NCBI GenBank assembly: GCA_964511625.1
Contig: CAZEJG010000008.1
Span: 62,001-126,000, forward strand
DNA from: Pseudohoeflea sp964511625
GTDB taxonomy: Bacteria; Pseudomonadota; Alphaproteobacteria; Rhizobiales; Rhizobiaceae
Length of the DNA stretch: 64,000 bases
Direction of reading: 5' to 3'
How positions within the stretch are numbered: position 1 is the stretch's first letter; the number at the start of each line of letters is the position of its first letter. A program made the position numbers and the translations under genes. Under the pieces are notes generated by a model that worked only from the letters and a program-made list of their open reading frames with translations, was not told the origin of the DNA and did not search any database. Of the stretch, positions 51,835 to 59,978 are shown piece after piece.

Positions 51835-52964
51835 GCCGCGCTCCCTCCGCCGCTTCGCGCGTCCTCGATGCGGTCGACCCAGAGCGAGAAGCCGACGGCG
51901 GGAATGGCCTCGCGCGCGCCCAGGAGGTTCATCATGCGGTCATAGCGGCCACCGCCGGCGAGAACCGCGCCATCCGTTCTGGCGGAAATCTCGAAGACGA
52001 GACCGGTGTAGTAGTCGAGCGGGCGACCGAAGGCGGCACGCCAGCGCATGGCGGAGAGATTGGCGCCGGACGCAGTCAGACGCTCGGCCCGTGCGGCAAA
52101 CAGATCGAGTGCGGCGCCGATGTCGAGGCCCGCGGAAGCGGCAAACGCCTCGAGCCTGCCCGTCGCTTCGGCAAGTGGCGCTTCGAGCGAGAGGAAAGTT
52201 CTCAGTGCGGCGAACGCCTTGTCGGAGAGCCGGGTCTTCTCAAGCCTGGTCTTCTCGACCAGACGCGCGGCGATCTCTTCGGGCGAGCGACTGGCATGAG
52301 TCGAGTAGCCAGTCTCTTCCATTACCGAGCCGATATGGGCGGCAATCGCCGGCACGTCGCCGGCGGCGATCAGCTCCGACAGGCCGTTCTCCTCGACAGT
52401 CGCCGACTGCGCGGACGTCAGGCTTCCAATCATGCGTTCAAGCGCCGCATCGTCGCCAAAGGCGTGGATCAGCCGCTTCTGCCAGCCCGCCGGCATGCCG
52501 AGCCCCGCCACGACGGCTTCAAAAAGCGCCTGGTCGCCGATGGTGACGGCGAGATCGGTCCTCGGCAGAAGGCCGGCAATGAGAGCTTCCGCATCGGCCA
52601 CCGCACGGGCATCGGCCGCCGCGATGTCGGGTTCGCCGAGATCCTCGATGCCGGCCTGATAGAACTCGTTGCCGCCAACGCGGCGCTGGCGGAACACCTG
52701 ACCGAGATAGGAATAGCGGCGCGGCGTACCAACCTGTCCTGCGATGTGCCCAAGGCAGACGGGAATGGTGAATTCGGGCCTCAGACAGAGGCTTTCGCCG
52801 TTCTCGTTTTCCGTCAGATAGATCCGCCGCCGCAGGTCTTCACCCGCCATGTCGAGAAAGGGTTCGGCCGGCTGGATCACCGGAATTTCGGCGCGATTGG
52901 TCTCGCGGGCCGCCATGGCGGCGACGAGTTCGTCGGCGAAATCGGGCAACTGGACGGCGGTCAC
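51831..52964 (-). CDS. hisZ: ATP phosphoribosyltransferase regulatory subunit HisZ
   Basis: 377 residues, a histidyl-tRNA synthetase paralogue that lacks aminoacylation and makes HisG sensitive to histidine. The class II synthetase-like core shows EPFLDMAGEDLRRRIYLTENENGESLCLRPEFTIPVC (motif 2-like region) and GRYDRMMNLLGAREAIPAVGFSLWVDRI (motif 3-like). The start is GTG 52964, 5 bp after the hisS stop. It is between hisS and hisG, coupled to hisG by a 4-bp overlap. Confidence 0.94.
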   Translation of the reverse strand: MTAVQLPDFADELVAAMAARETNRAEIPVIQPAEPFLDMAGEDLRRRIYLTENENGESLCLRPEFTIPVCLGHIAGQVGTPRRYSYLGQVFRQRRVGGNEFYQAGIEDLGEPDIAAADARAVADAEALIAGLLPRTDLAVTIGDQALFEAVVAGLGMPAGWQKRLIHAFGDDAALERMIGSLTSAQSATVEENGLSELIAAGDVPAIAAHIGSVMEETGYSTHASRSPEEIAARLVEKTRLEKTRLSDKAFAALRTFLSLEAPLAEATGRLEAFAASAGLDIGAALDLFAARAERLTASGANLSAMRWRAAFGRPLDYYTGLVFEISARTDGAVLAGGGRYDRMMNLLGAREAIPAVGFSLWVDRIEDARSGGGSAA

Positions 52965-52969
52965 TCGGT

Positions 52970-54538
52970 TCAGGCCCCCGTCCCGAGCAGACCGTGGCGG
53001 GCGAGGACGGCGCGGACGGCGGTGACCAGATCGGCCTCGTTGACGAGCTCCTCGCCGGCCTTGGCCTCACGCCACTCGGTGTTGTCACTGATCGTCTCGG
53101 CGATCTTCTTGCCCTCGATCAGGTCCTTGACGATGAGTTTGCCCTCGGCCTTCTCGTTGCCGCCCTGGATGACGGCAACGGGGGAACCGCGTCGATCCGC
53201 GTAACGCAGTTGCTTGGCGAAATCCTTGGGGTTCCCCTGGAAGAGTTCGACGGGAACCGTCGGGCCCATCGGCTGGCCGTCTTCTGTCAGCGGATTGAGC
53301 ATGCCGCGCAGCTTCTGCGCCATCTGGGCGTAGTCGCCGATCCGGTCGCGATCCATGATGGTGACGAGCACCGGACCGACGCTCGTTTCGGTGTCGAGCT
53401 TGCCGAGATTCTTGAGCGCGGTCATCAGGCGCGAGACGCCGATCGAGAAGCCGGTCGCCGGGACAGGCTGACCCATGAAGCGGGAGACGAGACCGTCGTA
53501 ACGCCCGCCGCCGCCCACCGAACCGAACTGGACCTTCTGGCCTTTCTCGTTGGTGACGTCGAAGAGCAGCTCGGCTTCAAACACCGGGCCGGTGTAATAT
53601 TCGAGACCACGGACGACGGAGGGATCGATCTTGACGCGATCCGGACCGTAGCCCGATCTTTCGGCCATGGCCGCGATGGTGCGGAGTTCGGAAATTCCCT
53701 CGACGGCGGACTTGCTGTCGGAAAAGCGCGCCTCGATGGAGGCGAGCGTTTCCTCGACAGAAGTTGCGGCATTGTCTTCCAGAAAGCCGATCACACGTTC
53801 GATGGCTTCTTCATCGAGACCCGCACCGGGGGTGAAGTCCCCCTCGCCTTCCTTACCGCCATCCCAGCGCCCCTCGCCGAGCAGCAGCTTCACGCCCTCG
53901 ATGCCGAATTTATCGAGCTTGTCGATGGCGCGCAGCACGGTCAGGCGGCGGCCGGCGTTCTCGTCGCCAGCGAGGCCGATGGCTTCCATCACGCCGTCGA
54001 GAACCTTGCGGTTGTTGACGCGGATCACGTAGTCGCCGCGCTCAATCCCGAGCGCTTCCATGGTGTCGGCCATCATCATGCACATCTCGGCGTCGGCGGT
54101 GACGCCCGGTGCGCCGGCGATATCGGCGTCGAACTGCATGAACTGGCGAAAACGGCCCGGGCCGGGCTTTTCGTTGCGGAACACCCAGCCGGCGCGATAG
54201 GTGCGGTAGGGCAGCTGGATGTCGTTGAAATTCTCGGCGATGTGGCGGGCGAGCGGCGCGGTCAGATCGTAGCGCAGCGACAGCCACTGCTCGTCATCGT
54301 CCTGAAAGGAAAACACACCCTCGTTGGGGCGGTCCTGATCGGGCAGGAACTTGCCGAGCGCGTCGGTGTATTCGACGAAGGGCGTCTCGATGGGCTCGAA
54401 ACCGAAGCGCTCATAGACGCGCTTGATCTTGCCCATCATCTCTTCGGTGGCACGGATGTCGCCCGGCGTCCGGTCGGGAAAGCCGCGCGCCAGACGCGCC
54501 TTCAGCTTCTGCGGCTTGTTTTTCTTCTTGTCGCTCAT
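52970..54538 (-). CDS. hisS: Histidyl-tRNA synthetase
   Basis: 522 residues, class IIa synthetase. Motif 1 region RATEEMMGKIKRVYERFGFEPIETP, motif 2 YRAGWVFRNEKPGPGRFRQFMQFDADIAG, the histidine loop GLEYYTGPVFEAELLFD, and motif 3 SVGGGGRYDGL, followed by a C-terminal anticodon domain. It is longer than E. coli HisS owing to an internal insertion around residues 215-265, as in other rhizobia. ATG 54538 (MSDKKKNKPQKLKARLARGFPDRTP) begins a Lys-rich start; further upstream in-frame codons are unconserved. It leads the hisS-hisZ-hisG operon. Confidence 0.96.
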   Translation of the reverse strand: MSDKKKNKPQKLKARLARGFPDRTPGDIRATEEMMGKIKRVYERFGFEPIETPFVEYTDALGKFLPDQDRPNEGVFSFQDDDEQWLSLRYDLTAPLARHIAENFNDIQLPYRTYRAGWVFRNEKPGPGRFRQFMQFDADIAGAPGVTADAEMCMMMADTMEALGIERGDYVIRVNNRKVLDGVMEAIGLAGDENAGRRLTVLRAIDKLDKFGIEGVKLLLGEGRWDGGKEGEGDFTPGAGLDEEAIERVIGFLEDNAATSVEETLASIEARFSDSKSAVEGISELRTIAAMAERSGYGPDRVKIDPSVVRGLEYYTGPVFEAELLFDVTNEKGQKVQFGSVGGGGRYDGLVSRFMGQPVPATGFSIGVSRLMTALKNLGKLDTETSVGPVLVTIMDRDRIGDYAQMAQKLRGMLNPLTEDGQPMGPTVPVELFQGNPKDFAKQLRYADRRGSPVAVIQGGNEKAEGKLIVKDLIEGKKIAETISDNTEWREAKAGEELVNEADLVTAVRAVLARHGLLGTGA

Positions 54539-54590
54539 GGGAACGGACCCGTCCTGACCGTGTTGGCAATTCGCGCGTCGTCTTAGGAGA

Positions 54591-55526
54591 TCACAGCCCC
54601 ACGGGCAAGTCCGCGTGCGCCGCAGCGTCCCCTTCCGGCATGGAGAAGCGGGCGAGTTCGCGCGCCGCCCTGCCCGGATTGCGGTCGCGATGACGCAGCA
54701 ACGTGAAGGTCCGCGACGGCAGGGGAAAGTCGAGGGCGACGAGATCGCCCGTGGCGAGATGGGGTGCAGCCACATGGCCGGAAACGACCGTGGCGCAGAG
54801 GCCCGAACGTGCGGCCGAGAGAACGGCCTCGTTCGACGGCAGTTCGAGCGCGACGGACAAACTTGCCGGATCGACGTCGAGATGCGCCAGCGCGTGCTCG
54901 AATTCCGAGCGGGTACCGGATCCGGGTTCGCGCAGAACCCAGGCGGTTTCCTCGGTCAGGTGTCTCGCCGTCAGCTCGCGCTCTGCTGCCAGCGGATGAT
55001 CCGGTCCGACGACGATCACCATCGCATCCTCGACGAGCGGTTTGATGTCGAGGAGCGGGTTGTCCACCTCACCCTCGACATAGCCCATCTCGGCGATGCC
55101 CTCGGCCACCGCATCGGCGACGGTGGCGGTATTGCCGATGGTCAGCGACAGGCGGATGCCGGGATAGGCGCTATGAAACCGCATGAGGACCGGCGGCAGC
55201 CAGTAACTGGCGACCGTCTGGCTGGCAAAGACCGAGATGGCGCCCCGCTGCATGTCACCCAGTTCGCCGAGCAGACGCTCTGCCGAACGGGCGCGGGCCA
55301 GGGTGGGGCGAACTTCGTCGAGAAAGATCCGGCCGGCCTCGGTGAGCCCGATGCCGCGACCGATGCGGTCGAACAGCGGAACACCATAGGCATCTTCCAG
55401 CCGGCGCACGGCCGCACTGACCGCCGATGGCGTCAGCGACAGGGCGTCCGCCGCCTGTGTGAGATGCTCCCGCTCGGCCACCTCCGCGAAGATCGCCAAC
55501 TGCTCGAGTGTCATTTTCATTCGCAT
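54591..55526 (-). CDS. LysR-family regulator divergent from yeiH (YeiE-like)
   Basis: About 311 residues. The DNA-binding domain begins MTLEQLAIFAEVAEREHLTQAADALSLTPSAVSAAVRRLE, with the effector domain from about residue 95 (GAISVFASQTVASYWLPPVLMRFH). Three in-frame ATGs (55526, 55520, 55514) compete and none has a clear ribosome site; 55514 would start exactly at MTLEQL. It is divergent from a YeiH-type permease, the same pairing as the enterobacterial sulfite-responsive YeiE with YeiH, so a role in sulfur-oxyanion sensing is a reasonable inference. Its stop is 52 bp from the hisS start on the same strand. Confidence 0.9.
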   Translation of the reverse strand: MRMKMTLEQLAIFAEVAEREHLTQAADALSLTPSAVSAAVRRLEDAYGVPLFDRIGRGIGLTEAGRIFLDEVRPTLARARSAERLLGELGDMQRGAISVFASQTVASYWLPPVLMRFHSAYPGIRLSLTIGNTATVADAVAEGIAEMGYVEGEVDNPLLDIKPLVEDAMVIVVGPDHPLAAERELTARHLTEETAWVLREPGSGTRSEFEHALAHLDVDPASLSVALELPSNEAVLSAARSGLCATVVSGHVAAPHLATGDLVALDFPLPSRTFTLLRHRDRNPGRAARELARFSMPEGDAAAHADLPVGL

Positions 55527-55540
55527 AATACGAACGTTAT
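55525..55540. promoter_or_regulatory. A/T-rich partial dyad between the LysR gene and yeiH
   Basis: ATAATACGAACGTTAT has 4-bp perfect outer arms (ATAA/TTAT) and lies where a LysR autoregulatory site would be. It overlaps the most upstream candidate LysR start codon, which argues for one of the later ATGs. A second ATAACG occurs at about 55560. The site is suggestive only. Confidence 0.4.
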
Positions 55541-55607
55541 AGCAAAAATCATTCGATAGATAACGACAAATGAGCATGAGAGAGTGCCAAAGACACCGGA
55601 AGGCACC

Positions 55608-56663
55608 ATGACCGCTCTCAGCTCACCGACATCCCCCAGCCCCACGCTCCTCGCCCGGCTCCGTTCCGTCGGGCCCGGACTGTTTCTGACCATTGTCATC
55701 GCACTGGCGGCGCACGGCGCCGAGATGATCGAGGCTCAACTCCTAGGAGACCGCTATTTCGAGAGCCTTGTTCTGGCGATCCTGATCGGCACCGCGGTGC
55801 GTTCGGCGGGGCGCTTGCCGCATATCTTCGACGACGGGATCCGCTTCGCCGCACATTTCGTGCTGGAGGTGGCGATCGTGCTGCTCGGAGCCACGATCAG
55901 CCTCCAGGCGCTGCACAACGCCGGCATGGGACTGATCGGCGGCATCGTCGTGATCGTGGTTCTTGCCATTGCGCTCAGTTATGCGCTCGGCCGGCTGTTC
56001 GGGCTGCACAGCAAGCTGGCGCTTCTTGTGGCCTGCGGCAACTCCATCTGCGGCAACTCGGCGATCGCGGCAGCGGCTCCGGTGATCGACGCCGACGCCA
56101 ACGACGTGGCCGCGGCGATTGCCTTCACGGCCGTCCTCGGCCTGATCGTGGTGCTGGTTCTGCCGCTCCTCCACCACCTCGCGGGCCTCGATGCGGTCTC
56201 CTTCGGTGTGGTTTCAGGCCTCACCGTCTATGCCGTGCCGCAGGTTCTCGCCGCCACACAGGCGGGCGGCGCCCTCGCCGTCCAGATGGGAACGCTCGTC
56301 AAGCTGATCCGGGTCATGATGCTCGGCCCCGTCATTTTCGGGCTCGGCCTTTTCGGTCCCCAGGGAGGTCGCGGAAAAGGTCGCGACCGACTCAAATGGC
56401 ATCACATGATGCCGTGGTTCATTATCGGCTTCGGTGTGATGATGGTTTTGCGTTTTTCGGGGCTGATATCCGATGCCTTAGCCATCGACTTCGGGCATGG
56501 ATCCAACATCCTGACCGTCGTCGCCATGGCAGCCCTCGGCCTCGGCGTGAATGTCCGCGATCTGGCGCATTCGGGCGGCCGGGTAATCCTGACGGCCACG
56601 CTGTCGATCACCATCCTCGGATCGCTGGCTTTCGCGCTGATCGGTCTTCTCGGACTGAACTGA
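55608..56663 (+). CDS. yeiH: YeiH/UPF0324 family putative sulfate-type exporter
   Basis: 351 residues, about ten hydrophobic segments: LFLTIVIALAAHGAEMIEAQLLG, LVLAILIGTAVRS, ISLQALHNAGMGLIGGIVVIVVLAIALSYALG and so on. The central motif ACGNSICGNSAIAAAAPVIDAD is diagnostic of the YeiH (Cons_hypoth698) family, proposed to export sulfate or related anions such as sulfite or taurine products. ATG 55608 follows GGAAGG at 5-base spacing; an upstream GTG at 55584 is less likely. It is divergent from the LysR gene and ends at a terminator. Confidence 0.92.
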   Translation: MTALSSPTSPSPTLLARLRSVGPGLFLTIVIALAAHGAEMIEAQLLGDRYFESLVLAILIGTAVRSAGRLPHIFDDGIRFAAHFVLEVAIVLLGATISLQALHNAGMGLIGGIVVIVVLAIALSYALGRLFGLHSKLALLVACGNSICGNSAIAAAAPVIDADANDVAAAIAFTAVLGLIVVLVLPLLHHLAGLDAVSFGVVSGLTVYAVPQVLAATQAGGALAVQMGTLVKLIRVMMLGPVIFGLGLFGPQGGRGKGRDRLKWHHMMPWFIIGFGVMMVLRFSGLISDALAIDFGHGSNILTVVAMAALGLGVNVRDLAHSGGRVILTATLSITILGSLAFALIGLLGLN

Positions 56664-56674
56664 GCGCGAATCGA

Positions 56675-56704
56675 AAAAGGCGGCCGCTCGGCCGCCTTTT
56701 CCCG
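56675..56704 (+). terminator. Terminator after yeiH (works for both strands)
   Basis: A 12-bp stem AAAAGGCGGCCG / CGGCCGCCTTTT with a CT loop, 12 bp after the yeiH stop; the symmetrical A/T flanks also serve the convergent BA14K gene ending at 56722. Confidence 0.9.
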
Positions 56705-56721
56705 TTCAGTCGTACCACCGC

Positions 56722-57162
56722 TTACCAATAGGGCGAGCGGCACTGCCGGCGCGGACCGTTATAGGGCTGCCAGGAATTGTCGTACTGCCGATAGCTGCGA
56801 TAGCGGTCATAGCACCAGCGGATATGCGAGGGGTTCATCCGGCCGGAACGGACGCCGTTCTGGTTCTGGATGGCCCCACCGATAATGGCGCCAAGCGCGA
56901 AGGCCGCCGGCGGGAACCAGAAGCCGTTGTGGTAGCGGTAGCCGTGGCGGCGGTGACGATAGCCGCGATGGCCGTTGTAATAGCCGCGACCGTTATGACG
57001 GTAGAAACCGCGATGGTGGCGATGGCGGACGTTGACGACGGGAGCCTCTGCCTGCTGGGACACAGCGGGCTGCTGAGGGACAACCGGAAGGGCTGATGCC
57101 GGCGCAAATGCGGTGACCGCAATGGCAGCACCGGCCATAAGGGTGACAAGTGGTCTGAACAT
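56722..57162 (-). CDS. BA14K family secreted/membrane protein
   Basis: 146 residues. An N-terminal signal (MFRPLVTLMAGAAIAVTAFAPASA) is followed by a Pro/Gln/Val linker, a His/Tyr/Gly/Arg-rich segment (RHRHHRGFYRHNGRGYYNG), a hydrophobic helix FPPAAFALGAIIGGAIQ, and a C-terminal BA14K motif NPSHIRWCYDRYRSYRQYDNSW then YNGPRRQCRSPYW with two Cys. BA14K proteins are alphaproteobacterial surface proteins, first known as an immunoreactive lectin-like Brucella protein. ATG 57162 follows AGGAGG at 9-base spacing. The long upstream frame is not conserved. It converges on yeiH. Confidence 0.9.
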   Translation of the reverse strand: MFRPLVTLMAGAAIAVTAFAPASALPVVPQQPAVSQQAEAPVVNVRHRHHRGFYRHNGRGYYNGHRGYRHRRHGYRYHNGFWFPPAAFALGAIIGGAIQNQNGVRSGRMNPSHIRWCYDRYRSYRQYDNSWQPYNGPRRQCRSPYW

Positions 57163-57371
57163 TTCGAGGTTCCTCCTGGACTTGAGAGTCTCATGCCGCA
57201 GCTGCCCCAGTGGCACAGCTTGTATAACACACAAACGGCACTTCCGGTTCCCCTTAATCCCGGTTTGGGACAGGAGGTGTTCGCGGCCTCTCTTCCGGAT
57301 GCCATAACGCGGCGATTGGGACGGCGGCATCGAACACGGCGCTAACCTCGGCAGAGACCGTCGGAACGCGG

Positions 57372-58013
57372 CTATCTTCGGGCAGGCCGTTCAAATTTCG
57401 CCCTCGCCTCTTCCACCTTTGCCCGGCAGTCGCAGCCCTCGATGTGATCGTTGACCAGCCCCATCGCCTGCATGAAGGCGTAGACGGTCGTCGGACCGAC
57501 GAAACTCCAGCCGCGCTTCTTCAGATCCCTGGAGATCTTCGTCGAGATTTCGGTGGTCGGGTTGGCGCGCAGCGTGGCGTAATCGAAGACCTCCGGGCGA
57601 TCCTCGGGCCCAGGCTCCCAGCCCCAGAAATAGGCGGCGAGTGAGCCATGTTCGCCTGCCAGCTCGATCGCCCGCTTGGCGTTGTTGATGGTCGAGACGA
57701 TCTTGCCGCGGTGACGGATGATACCGGCATCCTGAACCAGACGTTCGATATCGCTTTCGTCAAACTCCGCGACCTTGTGGAAGTCGAAGCCGGCGAAGGC
57801 CGCGCGAAAATTCTCGCGCTTGCGCAGAATCGTCAGCCAGGAAAGGCCGGACTGAAACCCCTCGAGGCAGATCTTTTCGAACAGCCGGAAATCGTCGGCG
57901 ACCGGCAGACCCCATTCGTGATCGTGATAGTGGATGTAATCGGGCAATTCACCCGGCCAGAAGCACCGTGTGACCCCATCCTCACCAACAATCAGCCCGT
58001 CGTCACCCGCCAT
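57372..58013 (-). CDS. tag: DNA-3-methyladenine glycosylase I (Tag)
   Basis: 213 residues. Tag removes 3-methyladenine from alkylated DNA. Visible: N-terminal Cys in TRCFWPGELPDYIHYHDHEWGLP (zinc Cys and His, substrate Trp/Tyr), ESLSW-like QSGLSWLTILRKRENFRAAFAGFD with the catalytic Glu region, the WSFVGPTTVYAFMQAMGLVNDH block with zinc His, and terminal zinc Cys residues in HIEGCDC. ATG 58013 follows AGGAGAATTCC; the in-frame ATG 7 codons upstream has no conservation. It is divergent from the first L,D-transpeptidase gene over 256 bp, in which no other feature was recognised. Confidence 0.95.
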   Translation of the reverse strand: MAGDDGLIVGEDGVTRCFWPGELPDYIHYHDHEWGLPVADDFRLFEKICLEGFQSGLSWLTILRKRENFRAAFAGFDFHKVAEFDESDIERLVQDAGIIRHRGKIVSTINNAKRAIELAGEHGSLAAYFWGWEPGPEDRPEVFDYATLRANPTTEISTKISRDLKKRGWSFVGPTTVYAFMQAMGLVNDHIEGCDCRAKVEEARAKFERPARR

Positions 58014-58269
58014 GGAATTCTCCTGTTCCTGCACTCAAAAACCCGAAGGTTAACGCGCTTCGGTCCTGCGCCCACCCGATTAACAACGCGCTAACCGCAT
58101 TTCTCAAACCGCCGGTAACCCTACCGCGAGCTTTATCAGATCGTTCGCCATTTAACGGCAGCGGATTCACCATTTGGTCGCTGAACGGAGTCACGCTCCG
58201 ACCCGAGCAGACGTCTTTCCACACCGAGAGACGTCCGGCCCGGTCCGTTATTGTTTGGAGTTCGGAACC

Positions 58270-59052
58270 ATGAAAAGCCTCGCATCAATCGCCCTCGCCG
58301 GCCTCATGGCCACGATGGCCCACACGGCAATGGCCGGCGACCGCTACGGTCAGCGCCCGCCCGTCGTCCTCAGCCCCGATCTGTCGGCCCCGTGGGTCAT
58401 GCAGCTCGGAGGTCGCGCCGCCCCGCAGGGCGGTGTCGTCTACCGGCAGCAGCCGCAGAAGGCACAGCGCGCGCAGGCCGCCTATCAGGTCCGTCAGGGC
58501 GGCCTCTTCAACAGCCAGCGCCAGCGCTCGGGAACAGTCGGCTACGCAGCACCCAAGCCGCAGCCAAAGCGGCAGGCGGCAGCGCCACAGATCGATCCGC
58601 AGTACCTGCCCCAGGAAGTCTCCTACGAGACCAAAGAGAAGCCGGGAACGATCGTCATCGACACCAATACCCGCCATCTCTACTTCGTGCTCGGCAACGG
58701 CAAGGCGCGCCGGTATGGCGTCGGCGTCGGCAAGCCGGGCTTCGAATGGGCCGGCACCCACAAGATCACCCGCAAGCGCGAATGGCCGGACTGGACGCCG
58801 CCGAAGGAAATGATCGAACGCGTCCGCGTCAAGGAAGGCCGCATCCTGCCGACCCATATGGAAGGCGGTCCGGCCAATCCGCTCGGCGCCCGCGCCATGT
58901 ATCTCGGTTCGACGCTCTACCGCATCCACGGCACCAACCAGCCCTGGACGATCGGACAGGCTGTTTCCTCGGGCTGCATCCGCATGCGCAACGAGGACGT
59001 GATGGACCTCTACGAACGCGCCCAGGTGGGCGGCAAGGTCATCGTGATCTGA
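58270..59052 (+). CDS. L,D-transpeptidase (YkuD family), first of a tandem pair
   Basis: 260 residues. A signal peptide (MKSLASIALAGLMATMAHTAMA) sends it to the periplasm. A Gln/Arg/Pro-rich low-complexity linker (about 40-110) precedes the YkuD domain, which starts KPGTIVIDTNTRHLYFVLGNG. The catalytic motif HGTNQPWTIGQ...SSGCIRMRNEDV carries the active His and Cys. The enzyme cross-links peptidoglycan stem peptides 3-3 or attaches proteins to them, and is beta-lactam resistant except to carbapenems. ATG 58270 was chosen because the signal peptide starts there. A smaller relative follows 191 bp downstream. Confidence 0.94.
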   Translation: MKSLASIALAGLMATMAHTAMAGDRYGQRPPVVLSPDLSAPWVMQLGGRAAPQGGVVYRQQPQKAQRAQAAYQVRQGGLFNSQRQRSGTVGYAAPKPQPKRQAAAPQIDPQYLPQEVSYETKEKPGTIVIDTNTRHLYFVLGNGKARRYGVGVGKPGFEWAGTHKITRKREWPDWTPPKEMIERVRVKEGRILPTHMEGGPANPLGARAMYLGSTLYRIHGTNQPWTIGQAVSSGCIRMRNEDVMDLYERAQVGGKVIVI

Positions 59053-59105
59053 ACGTCGGCAGCGCTGTCCCGGCGGCAGACGCCGCCTCAATTGTCATGA
59101 TACAG

Positions 59106-59140
59106 GCCCGGAAACATCTTTCCGGGCCCGTTCTTTGTCC
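59106..59140 (+). terminator. Terminator between the two L,D-transpeptidase genes
   Basis: A 9-bp stem GCCCGGAAA / TTTCCGGGC with a CATC loop, followed by CCGTTCTTTGT, 53 bp after the first gene's stop. It suggests the two genes are separate transcription units. Confidence 0.75.
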
Positions 59141-59243
59141 GACCCCGATCACAATTTCGTCAAAATTGCTGCCGCGGCGGTTGATCGGAGGGCCATGGAT
59201 GGTACCTTTTACGCGGGGTTCTAGATCAAATGGAGATTTTGCC

Positions 59244-59924
59244 GTGCCGTCGAGACGACTTCTTGTAGCCGCCATCGCCGCGTTTTCGATTGCCGGAAGT
59301 GCTGCACATGCCCTGCCGCTGACCGGCGCACCGAGCGTCGAACAGAACCGCCTGCCCGTGGTCGACGTGGCGTCCAAGCAGCCCAAGCCGGAGTTCATGC
59401 GCAAGAAGGTGCGTCTCGATACCCGCGAGGCGCCCGGAACCATCATCATCGATACCAACACGAAGTATCTCTACTACGTGGAGGGTAACAACCGCGCCAC
59501 GCGCTACGGCGTCGGCGTGGGCCGCGACGGCTTCGGCTGGGGCGGCGAGGTGAAGATCGGCCGCAAGGCGGAATGGCCGGACTGGCGTCCGCCGGCGACC
59601 ATGATCCGCCGCGAGGCCGCCAAGGGCCGGAAGATCCCGCATTATGTGAAAGGCGGCATCAACAACCCGCTCGGCGCCCGTGCCATGTATCTCTACAAGG
59701 GCGGCCGCGACACCATCTTCCGCATCCACGGCACGAACCAGCCCTGGACGATCGGACTGAACATGTCGTCGGGCTGCATCCGGATGATGAACAAGGATGT
59801 CGAACATCTCTATTCGCGCGCACCGGTGGGCACGAAAGTGATCGTGATCGGACCCGGCAAAGATGCCGGCCGCTATTACAAGGATCGTGGTTTCGATTTC
59901 TTCGGTACGATCTTCGGGGGCTGA
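59244..59924 (+). CDS. L,D-transpeptidase (YkuD family), second of a tandem pair
   Basis: 226 residues from GTG 59244 (TGGAGA about 8 bases upstream). A signal peptide (RRLLVAAIAAFSIAGSAAHA) is followed by a short linker and a YkuD domain, PGTIIIDTNTKYLYYVEGNN, with active-site HGTNQPWTIGL...SSGCIRMMNKDV. It is about 34 residues shorter than the upstream paralogue because the low-complexity linker is missing. Between the two proteins the catalytic core is clearly alike (for example EWPDW, NPLGARAMYL), pointing to an old tandem duplication. No ATG start is in frame near the signal peptide. It converges on glcF. Confidence 0.92.
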   Translation: MPSRRLLVAAIAAFSIAGSAAHALPLTGAPSVEQNRLPVVDVASKQPKPEFMRKKVRLDTREAPGTIIIDTNTKYLYYVEGNNRATRYGVGVGRDGFGWGGEVKIGRKAEWPDWRPPATMIRREAAKGRKIPHYVKGGINNPLGARAMYLYKGGRDTIFRIHGTNQPWTIGLNMSSGCIRMMNKDVEHLYSRAPVGTKVIVIGPGKDAGRYYKDRGFDFFGTIFGG

Positions 59925-59951
59925 TCGCCCGAAAACACCAGACATATCAAG

Positions 59952-59977
59952 GGGCGCCTCGGCGCCCCTTTTTTGTC
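59952..59977 (+). terminator. Terminator after the second L,D-transpeptidase
   Basis: Stem GGGGCGCC / GGCGCCCC with a TC loop and six T residues, 28 bp after the stop and adjacent to the convergent glcF stop at 59979. Confidence 0.93.
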
Positions 59978-59978
59978 C

